A DNA stretch of 64,000 bases from Piscinibacter sp. HJYY11 (lineage in GTDB: Bacteria; Pseudomonadota; Gammaproteobacteria; Burkholderiales; Burkholderiaceae_C). The translations under genes were made by a program, and so were the position numbers. The notes below the pieces were generated by a model. The model was given only the letters and a program-made list of their open reading frames with translations, was not told the DNA's origin and made no database searches. Each line of letters starts with the position of its first letter. The stretch's first letter is position 1. Shown piece after piece: positions 6,060-15,411 of the stretch. The DNA is taken from positions 1 through 64,000 of the forward strand of contig NZ_JAERQZ010000002.1 in the NCBI RefSeq assembly GCF_016735515.1, written 5' to 3'.

Positions 6060-9000
6060 ATGTCGCCCCCGTCACCCGCTCCGCGCATCGGCCTGCCCGA
6101 CTACGCCGAGCTGCACTGCCTCAGCAATTTCAGCTTCCTGCGCGGGGCATCGCATCCCGAAGAGCTGGTCGAGCGTGCGGTCAAGCTCGGCTACAGCGCG
6201 ATCGCGATCACCGACGAGTGTTCGCTGGCCGGCGTGGTGCGTGCCCATCACGCAGCGAAGGAGCACGAACTCCACCTCGTCATCGGCAGCGAGATGCGTC
6301 TGCATCAACCCCAGTCGGGGCAGCCGCATGCGCACCTCGTGCTGCTTGCGCAAACCCTTCGCGGGTACGCCAATCTTTCGCGCTGGATCACCTTCGCGCG
6401 CAACCGTGCCGACAAGGGCCGCTACCTGGCGCACCCCAGTGACCTGGAAGGCGCAATCCCCACCCTGCCCATGCTGGCCGGCCTGCCGGATTGCCTGGCC
6501 TTGCTCGTGCCCAACGCGCAGCAGCCGCTCCAGGAGGTGCTGGCGCATGCCCGCTGGCTGAAGACCTGGCTGCAGGAGCGGGCCGTCATCGCCATCGAGC
6601 TGCGCAATGAGAGTGGCGATACACGCTTGCTCGACATGGTGCGCCAGGCGTCAGACATCGCTGGTCTGCCCATCGTCGCGGCCGGGGGAGTGCTGATGCA
6701 TGTGCGTTCCCGCAAGCCCTTGCAGGACGTGCTGACCGCGACCCGGCTCAACCGCCCGATGGCGCAGTGCGGCGATGAACTCGCTCCCAACGCAGAGGCC
6801 TACCTGCGCCGGCGGGTGCGGCTCGGGCGCTTGTACCGGCCCGAGTGGATGGCGCGCAGCGTCGAGCTCGCCAAGCGCTGCACCTTCAAGCTCAACGAGC
6901 TGAAGTACAGCTACCCCAAGGAGCTGGTGCCCGCGGGGCGCTCGGCGTCCAGCCACCTGCGCAAGCTCACCTTCGATGGCATCCGCAGGCGCTACGCAGG
7001 CAAGCCGCTGCCCAAGGAGCACCTGCGCCAGATCAGGACGGAGCTCCGGCTCATCCGCCAGATGAAGTACGAGCACTACTTCCTCACGGTGGCCGAGATC
7101 GTCACCTGGGCGCGGGAGCAGGGCATTCTTTGCCAGGGCCGCGGCAGTGCCGCCAATTCGCTGGTGTGCTTCTGCCTGGGCGTCACCGAAGTCGACCCGA
7201 AGCGTGCCAACCTGCTCTTCGGCCGCTTCGTCAGCATGGAGCGCAACGAGCCGCCCGACATCGACATCGACTTCGAGCACCAGCGGCGCGAAGAGGTCAT
7301 CCAGCACATCTATGCCAAGTACGGCCGCCATCGTGCTGCGCTGACCGCCGTCGTCATCCGCTACCGGCCGCGCTCCGCGTTGCGCGACGTGGGCCGGGCA
7401 CTTGGCATCGACCTGCAGCGCATCGAGGCCGTCTCCAAGAGCGTGCACTGGTTCGATCTGCGCGTGGAAGAAGAGCGCTTGCGCGAGTGCGGCTTCGAGC
7501 CGCAGTCCTCGCTGATCCGCCTCTGGCTCGAGCTCACGCACCAGCTCATCGGGACGCCCCGCCACCTGAGCCAGCACCCGGGCGGCTTCGTCATCGCGTC
7601 CGAGGAGCTTGCCCAATGGGTGCCGGTCGAAAACGCGGCCATGCCCGACCGCAGCGTCATCCAGTGGGAGAAGAACGACCTGGAGTCGCTGGGCCTGATG
7701 AAGGTCGACATCCTCGCGCTCGGCATGCTGAGCGCGCTCAGGCGCTCGCTCGAGTTCCTGGCCCGAAAGCTCGGCCGGGAGGTCTGCATCCACGAGCTGC
7801 CCGAGGAGGAGAACGACCCGACGTGGGACATGATCTGCGCCGCCGACACGGTGGGCGTGTTCCAGATCGAAAGCCGCGCGCAGATGAGCATGCTGCCGCG
7901 CCTGCGGCCGCGCAAGTACTACGACCTGGTGGTCGAAGTCGCGATCGTGCGGCCCGGGCCGATCCAGGGCGGCATGGTCCACCCCTACCTGAAGAACCGC
8001 AACCTGCCCGACGATCAGATCGAATACCCCGGCAGGCTGAAAGAAGCCCTCGGCCGGACCAAGGGCGTGCCGATCTTCCAGGAGCAGGTGATGCAGATCG
8101 CGATCCTCGCGGCCGACTTCACCGAAGGCGAAGCCGACAGGCTGCGCCGCGCGATGGCCGCCTGGAAGCGCGATGGCGACCTCAATCCCTTTCACGACAA
8201 GCTCGTCGGCCGCATGGTCGACAAGGGCTACGACAGGGAGTTCGCTGAACGCATCTTCAAGCAGATCCAGGGCTTCGGCGAATACGGCTTCCCCGAAAGC
8301 CACGCTGCCGGTTTCGCGCTCCTCGCCTACGCGAGCAGCTGGCTCAAGTGCCATCACCCCGATGCCTTCCTCGCCGGCCTGCTCAACAGCCAGCCGATGG
8401 GCTTCTACGCGCCGGCGCAGCTCGTGCGCGACGCGCGTGCGCACGGGGTCGACGTGCGCGAGGTCGACGTGAACATCAGCACCTGGGAAGCGTCGCTCGA
8501 AGGGCTGCCGCTGGGGATCGACCGGGCGGGCCGTGCGTTCGACGCGCCCCTGAGGCCGGTGCGCCTCGGGCTGAACATGGTGTCGGGCCTGTCGATCGAC
8601 GCGGCCGAGCGCATCTTCACGGCCCGTGCCAACGCCCCGTTTCTCAGCGCAGAGGACCTCGCGCGCCGCGCGCGGCTCGACGCCCGCGAACTCAAGGCCC
8701 TGGCCAATGCCAATGCGCTGAAGGCCCTGGCGGGCCATCGCCACCAGGCGGCCTGGGCCGTGGCCGGCATCGACACCCGGCCGACCGCGATGCTGCGCGC
8801 CACGCGCGTGCACGAAGAGCCCGCCGTCCTGGCACCACCTCGCGAGTTCGACGACATGCGCGCCGACTACCAGTCGGTCGGCCTCACGCTCGGCCGCCAT
8901 CCGCTGGCGATGCTGCGCGAGCAGCTGAGGGCCTTCAAGGTCGAGACCGCGGCCACGCTGCACACCTACCCGAGCGGCCGCCTGGCGCGGGCGAGCGGCA

Positions 9001-9272
9001 TCGTCACCCACCGCCAGCGGCCGCCCACGGCCAACGGCACCATGTTCATCACGCTCGAAGACGAGACCGGCGCCATCAACATCATTGCCTGGCCGCAGGT
9101 GGTCGAGACGCAGCGTCAGCCGCTGCTCGCCTCACGGCTGATGACGGTCTACGGCCAGTGGCAGCGCGAGGGCGACGATCGGTTTGCGGTGATGCACCTG
9201 GTGGCAGCCAAGGTGATTGACCACACGCATCTGCTGGCCGGGCTCGAGAGCCGCAGCCGCGATTTCAAGTGA
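6060..9272 (+). CDS. dnaE2: Error-prone DNA polymerase DnaE2 (ImuC)
   Basis: The 1070-residue protein is a C-family polymerase alpha subunit. An N-terminal PHP domain begins YAELHCLSNFSFLRGASHP. The catalytic aspartates lie in PDIDIDFE (about 400-405) and near residue 549 (MKVDILALGML), and a C-terminal OB domain contains TLEDETGAINIIAWP. Length and motifs match DnaE2, which acts with ImuA/ImuB in SOS mutagenesis and translesion synthesis. In most relatives dnaE2 follows imuA-imuB; here the upstream neighbour is intI, 57 bp away, with no separate LexA box in the gap. Co-transcription from the intI promoter is therefore likely. imuA/imuB are not in the window. Confidence 0.95.
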   Translation: MSPPSPAPRIGLPDYAELHCLSNFSFLRGASHPEELVERAVKLGYSAIAITDECSLAGVVRAHHAAKEHELHLVIGSEMRLHQPQSGQPHAHLVLLAQTLRGYANLSRWITFARNRADKGRYLAHPSDLEGAIPTLPMLAGLPDCLALLVPNAQQPLQEVLAHARWLKTWLQERAVIAIELRNESGDTRLLDMVRQASDIAGLPIVAAGGVLMHVRSRKPLQDVLTATRLNRPMAQCGDELAPNAEAYLRRRVRLGRLYRPEWMARSVELAKRCTFKLNELKYSYPKELVPAGRSASSHLRKLTFDGIRRRYAGKPLPKEHLRQIRTELRLIRQMKYEHYFLTVAEIVTWAREQGILCQGRGSAANSLVCFCLGVTEVDPKRANLLFGRFVSMERNEPPDIDIDFEHQRREEVIQHIYAKYGRHRAALTAVVIRYRPRSALRDVGRALGIDLQRIEAVSKSVHWFDLRVEEERLRECGFEPQSSLIRLWLELTHQLIGTPRHLSQHPGGFVIASEELAQWVPVENAAMPDRSVIQWEKNDLESLGLMKVDILALGMLSALRRSLEFLARKLGREVCIHELPEEENDPTWDMICAADTVGVFQIESRAQMSMLPRLRPRKYYDLVVEVAIVRPGPIQGGMVHPYLKNRNLPDDQIEYPGRLKEALGRTKGVPIFQEQVMQIAILAADFTEGEADRLRRAMAAWKRDGDLNPFHDKLVGRMVDKGYDREFAERIFKQIQGFGEYGFPESHAAGFALLAYASSWLKCHHPDAFLAGLLNSQPMGFYAPAQLVRDARAHGVDVREVDVNISTWEASLEGLPLGIDRAGRAFDAPLRPVRLGLNMVSGLSIDAAERIFTARANAPFLSAEDLARRARLDARELKALANANALKALAGHRHQAAWAVAGIDTRPTAMLRATRVHEEPAVLAPPREFDDMRADYQSVGLTLGRHPLAMLREQLRAFKVETAATLHTYPSGRLARASGIVTHRQRPPTANGTMFITLEDETGAINIIAWPQVVETQRQPLLASRLMTVYGQWQREGDDRFAVMHLVAAKVIDHTHLLAGLESRSRDFK

Positions 9273-9301
9273 AGGGATGGAGAGAGACAAGGCGAGACGG
9301 C

Positions 9302-9982
9302 TCAGGCCATCTCGGGCGCGCCCACCTGCGAGCTCTTGCGTGACTTCGATCCGCTGCCGCGGCGTGGGGGCATGGTCATCTCGAGCGTCGCGTCGCGCCG
9401 CGGTGCGATCTCGGCTCCACGCAGCACGTGCTTGAGCTCGCGCGCACCGCCCATCACCACGATCAGGTTGCAGCCTGCCTGGCGCAGGTTGCGCGGGCTC
9501 TTGGCTTCGGGCAGCCACAGGATGGCGGTGGCGCTCCACGCCTCGGCTGCCTGCATCAAGGGGCCCACCGGGTCGTGCTTGAACTTCTTGCCGCGCGGGC
9601 CCACCAGCAGCGATTCACCGATCAGCGGGTCGTTCCATTCGGCCTCGGCGAAGCCCTGGATGTCGATCACGAAGCGCACGCCATCCGAGCGGATCACCGC
9701 CACCGGAATCACGCCGCCATTGGGCACGCTCTTGTCGAAGCGCACCGCCCATTGCGTCGGGAAACTGATCGAGCGGCGGGCACGGCGCAGCACCCGCTGC
9801 GGGCGCTCGCGCAGCTCGGCCACCACGATGAGCACCAGCCCCAGCACCGACACCGTCGCACCGGCGCCCACCACTTCCCAGGAGCTGCTCCAGAAGATGC
9901 GGGCGCACTCGAGGCCGCCGACAAAGCAGCCGAAACCCAGCAGCATCTGCGCAAGCCAGGTGACGAAGCTCTTGTTGTGCAT
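9302..9982 (-). CDS. Membrane protein with possible NERD-like domain
   Basis: The protein has 226 residues. Two N-terminal membrane segments (WLAQMLLGFGCFVGGLECA; GAGATVSVLGLVLIVVAEL) are followed by a basic linker and a cytoplasmic domain of about 130 residues. The segment IRSDGVRFVIDIQGF followed by ILWLPEA has the look of nuclease-related (NERD / PD-(D/E)xK-like) domains, but the diagnostic lysine is not clear, so this is tentative. The C-terminus is basic and low-complexity. The start at 9982 puts the first membrane segment near the N-terminus; an extension to 10090 has no supporting signal. It converges with dnaE2, ends 29 bp apart. Confidence 0.6.
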   Translation of the reverse strand: MHNKSFVTWLAQMLLGFGCFVGGLECARIFWSSSWEVVGAGATVSVLGLVLIVVAELRERPQRVLRRARRSISFPTQWAVRFDKSVPNGGVIPVAVIRSDGVRFVIDIQGFAEAEWNDPLIGESLLVGPRGKKFKHDPVGPLMQAAEAWSATAILWLPEAKSPRNLRQAGCNLIVVMGGARELKHVLRGAEIAPRRDATLEMTMPPRRGSGSKSRKSSQVGAPEMA

Positions 9983-10190
9983 GGCAGTCGTGGTTGCGAA
10001 GGGGATGAAGGGGGCAGAGTAAGTAACGGATTCTGTCGATCGTGACCGCGTGAACAAGAGGCGAATTCCACACTTCTTCCGAGTTCGCACCCGCGGCCAG
10101 GAAAGACAGGGAGGGAATTTCCCTCACGCGACGTGCAGGCCCACTGGGCTTTTGCAGCCGTATGACGGTGTGATCCGGCAGAATCCGTGC

Positions 10191-11042
10191 ATGAGTGCAC
10201 AAGCCGTGACCCCTGAGCTGCGCCAATGGATCATCGACCAGGCCAAGGCCGGCCGTCCGCCCGATGAAGTCCTGAAATCGATGATGGCCAGCGGCTGGCA
10301 GGAAGACGTGGCGCTCGGCGCGCTCGAAGACACCCTGACCGGTTTCCTCAAGGAGCACGCCAAGGCCAACAACCTGCCCGCGCCGGTGCCGGTGCCCGAG
10401 CCCGACCTGCTGGGCTCGCCGGCGTCCATCGTGGTCGACGGTCACGAGGTCCAGGTCCTGATGGCAATGCGCAACCCGCGTGTCATCGTCTTCGGCAACC
10501 TGCTCTCGCACGAAGAGTGCGACCAGCTCATCGCCCTCGCCAAGCCCCGGCTCGCGCGCTCCGAGACGGTGGTCACCAACACCGGTGGCAGCGAGGTCAA
10601 CACGGCGCGCACGAGCGATGGCATGTTCTTCGGCCGCGGCGAGCATGCGCTGTGTTCGCGCATCGAGACGCGCATCGCCAAGCTGCTCAACTGGCCGGTC
10701 GAGAACGGCGAAGGCCTGCAGATCCTGCGCTACCGCCCGGGCGCCGAATACAAGCCGCACTACGACTACTTCGACCCCGCCCAGCCCGGCACCCCCACCA
10801 TCCTCAAGCGTGGCGGCCAGCGTGTGGGCACCGTCGTCACCTACCTCAACACGCCCGAGGGGGGCGGTGGCACCACCTTCCCGGATGTGCACGTGGAGGT
10901 CGCGCCGATCAAGGGCAACGCGGTCTTCTTCAGCTACGACCGCCCGCACCCCATGACGCGCACGCTGCACGGCGGCGCGCCGGTGCTGGCCGGCGAGAAG
11001 TGGGTCGCGACCAAATGGATGCGCGAAGGCCGCTTTGAGTGA
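10191..11042 (+). CDS. Prolyl 4-hydroxylase-like 2OG-Fe(II) oxygenase
   Basis: The protein has 283 residues. The C-terminal two-thirds is a P4Hc-type double-stranded beta-helix: the iron ligands His and Asp are in KPHYDYFDP, the distal His in TLHGGAPV, and the 2-oxoglutarate-binding Lys in GEKWVATKW. An N-terminal helical segment (about 60 residues, TPELRQWIIDQAKAG) precedes it, followed by a Pro-rich linker. Such bacterial enzymes hydroxylate prolines in proteins or peptides with 2-oxoglutarate, oxygen and ascorbate; the substrate here is unknown. The next gene overlaps its stop by eight bases. Confidence 0.85.
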   Translation: MSAQAVTPELRQWIIDQAKAGRPPDEVLKSMMASGWQEDVALGALEDTLTGFLKEHAKANNLPAPVPVPEPDLLGSPASIVVDGHEVQVLMAMRNPRVIVFGNLLSHEECDQLIALAKPRLARSETVVTNTGGSEVNTARTSDGMFFGRGEHALCSRIETRIAKLLNWPVENGEGLQILRYRPGAEYKPHYDYFDPAQPGTPTILKRGGQRVGTVVTYLNTPEGGGGTTFPDVHVEVAPIKGNAVFFSYDRPHPMTRTLHGGAPVLAGEKWVATKWMREGRFE

Positions 11043-12090
11043 CACCGTGCTGGATGCCCCGCTCGCAGGCATCCGCATCGTCGACCTGACGCGCCTGCTG
11101 CCCGGGCCCTTGGCCACGCAGCACCTTCGCGAGCTCGGCGCCGAGGTCCTCAAGGTCGAAGGCCCCGCCGACCAAGGGCAGGACGACGGCGCACGCCAGC
11201 TCTGGCGCACCGAAGCCGAGCGCCAGCAAGGCGAGCCCGGGCTGATGTTCCGCAAGCTCAACGCCGGCAAGTCGCTGTACCGGCTCGACCTGCGCACGCC
11301 CGAGGGCGTGGCCGGCCTGCACGCGCTGCTGCAAGGGGCCGACGTGCTCGTCGAAGGGTTCCGCCCCGGCGTGATGGACCGCCTGGGCCTGGGCTGGGCG
11401 GCGCTGCATGCGCGCTACCCGCGCCTCGTGATGTGCGCCATCAGCGGTTATGGCCAGCACAGCCCCTGGGCCCACCGCGCGGGGCACGACCTCAACTACG
11501 TGGCGATGGCCGGCGTGCTGGAGCAACTGGCCACGCACGAAGGCGAGGTCATCACGCCCAACTTCCAGATCGGCGACCTGATGGGCGGCACGCAGGCGGC
11601 GGTGCAGGGCATCCTCGCGGCGCTGCTCGCGGTGCAGCGCACGGGGCAGGGCCGATTCGTCGACATCTCGATGACGCACGAGGTGCTGCGCCACCACGTG
11701 CTGGCCGGCATGACGGTCACGCGCACCGGCCGGGCGCCTCAACAGGCGCGGGACCTGCTGTCGGGCGGCGCGCCGTGCTACGGCGTCTACGCCACCGCCG
11801 ATGCGCGCCACCTGGCCGTGGGCGCCCTGGAGCTGCCGTTCTGGCAGCGCCTGTGCCAGGCGGTGGGCCACCCCGACTGGGCCTCACGGCACTGGTCGCT
11901 GGGGCTGGCCGTGGGCGGGCCGGAGGCCATCGCCTTGCACGGCGAGCTGATGCAGGTGTTCAAGAGCCAGCCGCTTTCGCACTGGGTGGCGCTCTTCGAC
12001 GGCGTGGACTGTTGCGTGACCCCCGTGCTGCGCCTGGACGAAGCCCTGGCCCACCCACTGAATGCATCTTTCAGGGAACTTTTTTCCTGA
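11035..12090 (+). CDS. CaiB/BaiF-type CoA transferase, shortened C-terminus
   Basis: The protein has 351 residues. LAGIRIVDLTRLLPGPLAT, the GADVLVEGFRPGVMDRLGLG segment and the following SGYGQHSPWAHRAGHDLNY are hallmarks of family III CoA transferases and alpha-methylacyl-CoA racemases; the Asp in GHDLNY is the expected nucleophile. It could be a racemase or a CoA transferase. The frame uses a TTG start at 11035 overlapping the upstream oxygenase gene (GTG at 11047 is an alternative). The protein ends ALAHPLNASFRELFS, about 30-40 residues before the usual family C-terminus, and no continuation is evident in other frames, so it may be partly truncated. Confidence 0.8.
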   Translation: MSDTVLDAPLAGIRIVDLTRLLPGPLATQHLRELGAEVLKVEGPADQGQDDGARQLWRTEAERQQGEPGLMFRKLNAGKSLYRLDLRTPEGVAGLHALLQGADVLVEGFRPGVMDRLGLGWAALHARYPRLVMCAISGYGQHSPWAHRAGHDLNYVAMAGVLEQLATHEGEVITPNFQIGDLMGGTQAAVQGILAALLAVQRTGQGRFVDISMTHEVLRHHVLAGMTVTRTGRAPQQARDLLSGGAPCYGVYATADARHLAVGALELPFWQRLCQAVGHPDWASRHWSLGLAVGGPEAIALHGELMQVFKSQPLSHWVALFDGVDCCVTPVLRLDEALAHPLNASFRELFS

Positions 12091-12171
12091 AAACGGTCAA
12101 CGGGCGCTTTCCAGGGGGCGTTGTGGACCGAGAGCACGGAATGCTCTCAACCCTTTGCAAAGGAATTTCAC

Positions 12172-12345
12172 GTGAACAAGATCATCGCTGCCCTGGTCGC
12201 CGCCACCTTCTCGATGGGCGCTTTCGCCCAGGCCGCTTCGGCCCCCGCTCCCGCTAAGGAAGCCAAGCCGGCCGCCGCCAAGGCTGAAAAGAAGGCCGCG
12301 GCCAAGAAGACCAAGGCTGCCAAAAAGGCTGCTTCGGCTGCCTAA
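12172..12345 (+). CDS. Small Lys/Ala-rich exported protein
   Basis: The protein has 57 residues and starts at GTG (12172), with AAAGGA placed 8 bases upstream. A signal peptide (NKIIAALVAATFSMGAFAQA) is followed by a repetitive tail built of Ala, Lys and Pro (AKEAKPAAAKAEKK...). The mature part is strongly basic and low in complexity, like histone-H1 tails, so it may bind nucleic acid or polyanions in the envelope; this is a guess. A strong terminator follows directly, so it is probably a discrete, well-expressed transcript. Confidence 0.75.
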   Translation: MNKIIAALVAATFSMGAFAQAASAPAPAKEAKPAAAKAEKKAAAKKTKAAKKAASAA

Positions 12346-12364
12346 GCGTCACCGCTCCAAAAGG

Positions 12365-12389
12365 AAACCCGGCCTCGGCCGGGTTTTTT
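12365..12389. terminator. Bidirectional intrinsic terminator
   Basis: A perfect GC-rich hairpin (CCCGGC-CTCG-GCCGGG) is flanked by A residues on the left and TTTTTT on the right, between the convergent ends at 12345 and 12419. It suits the plus-strand small gene and, less strongly, the minus-strand gene. Confidence 0.85.
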
Positions 12390-12418
12390 CATGGGCCTGT
12401 GAAGCCCGAGGGGCCGAG

Positions 12419-12940
12419 TCAGGCCCGGCGCCGTGTCGGCGGGTGTTCGCTCAACTCGCCGGGTTGCGTGATCGGGTTGAGGCCGGCAAACGGTCGGCTG
12501 TTGGCGATGCGCAGCCACTTGCGCTGCTCCCAGGTCTGCGGCCCTTCCAGGGGCCACTGCTCCACGCGGCCCTGCAGCTCGCTGCGCGGCACCCGGGTGT
12601 ACGACGGCGCGCCCGGGCGCAGCAGCCACACGCTGCGGCGCAGGCGGGCCGGCAGCGACGCCTTGCCCTCCGGCACCCAGTAGATGCATTGCTTCTCGGC
12701 CCAGAAGTCGAGGCGCTCGAAGTTGACCCGGCCGGCAAAGCCGGTCTCGACGGGCAACAGCACGTATTCGTCGGGCAACTCGACCACGGCGTAGATCAGG
12801 TCGCCCGGGGTGTCGCCATGGCCGCGGTAGACGAAGACCACGCGCTCGATCTGCGCTGCGGCGAAGCGGTCGACCTCCGTGTCGTCGCGGAAGACGACCA
12901 GATCCGGGCCTTGCCAGGCGGTGTGCCAAGGGGTGCGCAT
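12419..12940 (-). CDS. Hypothetical protein
   Basis: The protein has 173 residues, begins MRTPWHTAWQGPDLVVFRDD, and shows no signal peptide or membrane segment. It is rich in Trp, Arg and Val, with several short beta-type stretches (IERVVFVYRGHG, YAVVELPDEYVLLPVE). I do not recognise a family. The start at 12940 is the first ATG that keeps a normal composition; the frame stays open to 13213, but that part reads like non-coding GC-rich sequence. It stands alone between the terminator and a 127-bp gap. Confidence 0.65.
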   Translation of the reverse strand: MRTPWHTAWQGPDLVVFRDDTEVDRFAAAQIERVVFVYRGHGDTPGDLIYAVVELPDEYVLLPVETGFAGRVNFERLDFWAEKQCIYWVPEGKASLPARLRRSVWLLRPGAPSYTRVPRSELQGRVEQWPLEGPQTWEQRKWLRIANSRPFAGLNPITQPGELSEHPPTRRRA

Positions 12941-13067
12941 GTGACTTACTCCACGGTTACTGCTGAAAGCCACGTTTTTAGCGCATGCGCCGGGGTGTGG
13001 GCGACAACCTGCAAACGGCAGAGGGGTTTTGCCCCACGCCGGGAACCATTTGTGACAACTGCGCCCG

Positions 13068-13721
13068 TCAATAGAGTTGTCCCGATCGGAGCACGTGAAC
13101 GCCGGGCTCGCCCCGGGCCACTTCGCGCAACAGCGCCCGGGCGACCTGATCGGCTGCGATCGGGCGCAAGCTGCGCGGCAGCCAGCCCAGGAGCCTCGCG
13201 CCCCACACCTCACCGGCCCGCACCGGCTGGCCGAGTGCCTGTCGGTCGCCGACCAGCAGGGAAGGCTGCACGATGACGACGCGCTCGTAGCCGAGGGCGC
13301 TCACCGCTTCCTGCATCTCGCCCTTGACGCGGTTGTAGAAGACGCCGGACGAGGCATTCGCACCGAGCGCCGACACCACGCCCAGCCGCGTGGCACCCGC
13401 CGCGCGTGCGGCCACGGCGGTGTTGACCACCGCATCGAAGTCCACCGCACGGAATGCGGCCTGCGAACCTGCGACCTTGATGGTGGTGCCGAGCGCGATG
13501 AACACGTCGTCGACCGGTGGCAGCGGCGGCAGCGACGCGAAGTCGACCACGTGCGGCTGCAGCTTGCCGGCGGCCGCGAGCTCGGGCACCGGGCGGCGCA
13601 GCAGCGCGTGCACCTGCGCGTAGCGCGGGGAGGCGAGCAGCATCGGCAGCAGCTCCCGCCCGACCAGCCCGGTGGCGCCGGCGATCAGCGCATGGCGGGC
13701 GGTGTCGGGTGAACTGGGCAT
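13068..13721 (-). CDS. NAD(P)-binding short-chain oxidoreductase, TIP30/NmrA-like
   Basis: The protein has 217 residues. An N-terminal Rossmann fold (ALIAGATGLVGRELL) carries the GxTGxxG motif. FIALGTTIKVAGSQAAF and an atypical YNRVKG follow, in the position of the extended-SDR catalytic YxxxK. It matches the small atypical SDR proteins annotated as NAD(P)H-binding or HTATIP2-like; the substrate is unknown. It lies 12 bp downstream of rhlE's stop on the same strand side of the chromosome, possibly read through from it. Confidence 0.8.
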   Translation of the reverse strand: MPSSPDTARHALIAGATGLVGRELLPMLLASPRYAQVHALLRRPVPELAAAGKLQPHVVDFASLPPLPPVDDVFIALGTTIKVAGSQAAFRAVDFDAVVNTAVAARAAGATRLGVVSALGANASSGVFYNRVKGEMQEAVSALGYERVVIVQPSLLVGDRQALGQPVRAGEVWGARLLGWLPRSLRPIAADQVARALLREVARGEPGVHVLRSGQLY

Positions 13722-13733
13722 GGCGGCCCGGGC

Positions 13734-15239
13734 TTAGCGCTTGGGCGAGGTCAGCCGGGGTTGCGGCCGGCCCGAGCCTTCACGGCGCGGCTCCGGCCGC
13801 GGGCCTTGCGGCTTGGGCGTCGGCGCACGGCCAGCCCCCGAGGGTGCTGGCCGCGGCGGGTGGCTCGAAGCGCCGGCATTGCGCGGTTGCGCTTGTCCGT
13901 GCGATGGCGCCGGGGCCCGCGGCGCAGGCTTCTGCTCCTGGCGGCCTTGCGCCGGCCGGCCGTGGCCACCGCCGGCGTTTCCGCCGCGCGATCCGCCACC
14001 GCCGCCCCCATGGCGATGCCCGCCACCACCGCCACGCTTGACGCCTTCACCGATCGTCATGCGGCCGAGCACGATGGGCTCGGGCCTTTCGCTCGGGTGC
14101 GGCTCGAAGCCGGGGATGATTTCCTTCGGGATCTCGCGCTTGATGAGCTTCTCGATGTCGCGCAGGAAGATGTTCTCGTCCACGCACACCAGCGACACCG
14201 CCTCGCCCTGCGCACCGGCGCGGCCGGTGCGGCCGATGCGGTGCACGTAGTCCTCGGGCACGTTGGGCAGCTCGAAGTTGACGACGTGGGGCAGCTGGTC
14301 GATGTCGATGCCACGTGCGGCGATGTCGGTGGCCACCAGCACCTGCAGCTCGCCGCTCTTGAAGTCGGCCAGCGCCTTGGTGCGCGCGCTCTGGCTCTTG
14401 TTGCCGTGGATGGCCATCGCGCTGATGTCCTGCTTCAGCAGGAATTCGACGAGGCGATTGGCTCCGTGCTTCATGCGGGTGAAGACCAGCACCTGGTGCC
14501 AATCGTTTTCCTTGATCAGGTGCGCGAGCAGCTCCTTCTTCATCTCGCGGCCGACCGGGTGCACCTTCTGCGCGATGGCGTCGTTGGTCTGGTTGCGGCG
14601 GGCCACTTCCACCAGCGCCGGCTTGTTGAGCAGGCGATCGGCGAGCGTCTTGATCTCGTCGCTGAAGGTGGCCGAGAAGAGCAGGCTCTGCTTCTGCTGC
14701 GGCAGGAGGGCGAGCACCTTCTTGATGTCGTGGATGAAGCCCATGTCGAGCATGCGATCGGCCTCGTCCAGCACGAAGATCTCGATGTGGCTGAGGTCGA
14801 GCGTGCGCTGTTGTGCGTGGTCGAGCAGGCGGCCCGGCGTCGCGACGAGGATGTCGACGCCCTTCTTGAGCTTGTCGATCTGCGGCTGCATGCCGACGCC
14901 GCCAAACATCACCATCGAGGTGAGCTTGGTGTGCTTGCCGTAGTTGCGCACGCTTTCCTCGACCTGCGCCGCGAGCTCGCGGGTGGGCGTGAGGATCAGC
15001 GCGCGGATCGGCAGGCGGCCGCGCGCGTCGCGCACCGAGGGCTTTTGCATCAGGCGGTGCAGCATCGGCAGCGTGAAGCCGGCGGTCTTGCCGGTGCCGG
15101 TCTGTGCGCCGCCGAGCAGGTCACCGCCTTGCAGCACGACGGGAATGGCTTGCGCCTGGATGGGGGTGGGAGTGTCGTAGCCCTGTTCGTGAACGGCACG
15201 CAGCAGCGGCTCGGCCAGGCCGAGAGAATCAAAAGACAT
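13734..15239 (-). CDS. rhlE: DEAD-box RNA helicase RhlE
   Basis: The 501-residue protein has all DEAD-box motifs in order: Q motif (FDSLGL...[14 protein letters not shown]), [44 protein letters not shown] and [12 protein letters not shown]-terminal tail rich in Gly, Arg and Pro (about 120 residues) follows, typical of RhlE proteins that remodel rRNA and mRNA in ribosome maturation and decay. The start at 15239 ([11 protein letters not shown]) is where the conserved N-terminus begins. The upstream 170 bp contain the palindrome TGTCAGAACTGACA at 15344-15357. Confidence 0.92.
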   Translation of the reverse strand: MSFDSLGLAEPLLRAVHEQGYDTPTPIQAQAIPVVLQGGDLLGGAQTGTGKTAGFTLPMLHRLMQKPSVRDARGRLPIRALILTPTRELAAQVEESVRNYGKHTKLTSMVMFGGVGMQPQIDKLKKGVDILVATPGRLLDHAQQRTLDLSHIEIFVLDEADRMLDMGFIHDIKKVLALLPQQKQSLLFSATFSDEIKTLADRLLNKPALVEVARRNQTNDAIAQKVHPVGREMKKELLAHLIKENDWHQVLVFTRMKHGANRLVEFLLKQDISAMAIHGNKSQSARTKALADFKSGELQVLVATDIAARGIDIDQLPHVVNFELPNVPEDYVHRIGRTGRAGAQGEAVSLVCVDENIFLRDIEKLIKREIPKEIIPGFEPHPSERPEPIVLGRMTIGEGVKRGGGGGHRHGGGGGGSRGGNAGGGHGRPAQGRQEQKPAPRAPAPSHGQAQPRNAGASSHPPRPAPSGAGRAPTPKPQGPRPEPRREGSGRPQPRLTSPKR

Positions 15240-15343
15240 GGATAAGGGGAAGAACGATCGGCCTGTCGCTTGAGTGCCAAGCGCCAGTCGCAGGCAGAGG
15301 GGGAAGGGGAGCCGGGCGGAGCCTCTCGGGCCGGGCTGGCTCA

Positions 15344-15357
15344 TGTCAGAACTGACA
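15344..15357. promoter_or_regulatory. Palindrome with GTCAG-AA-CTGAC core upstream of rhlE
   Basis: TGTCAG-AA-CTGACA has six-base perfect arms. It lies about 105 bp upstream of the rhlE start in the 172-bp gap to the MFS gene. The same core occurs twice at 58987-59098. It looks like a dimeric-regulator operator; the regulator is unknown. Confidence 0.5.
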
Positions 15358-15411
15358 GCGGCGCAGTGACTGGGCCTGCGACGGTGCCGCGATTCTAGCC
15401 GCCGTGCCCTT

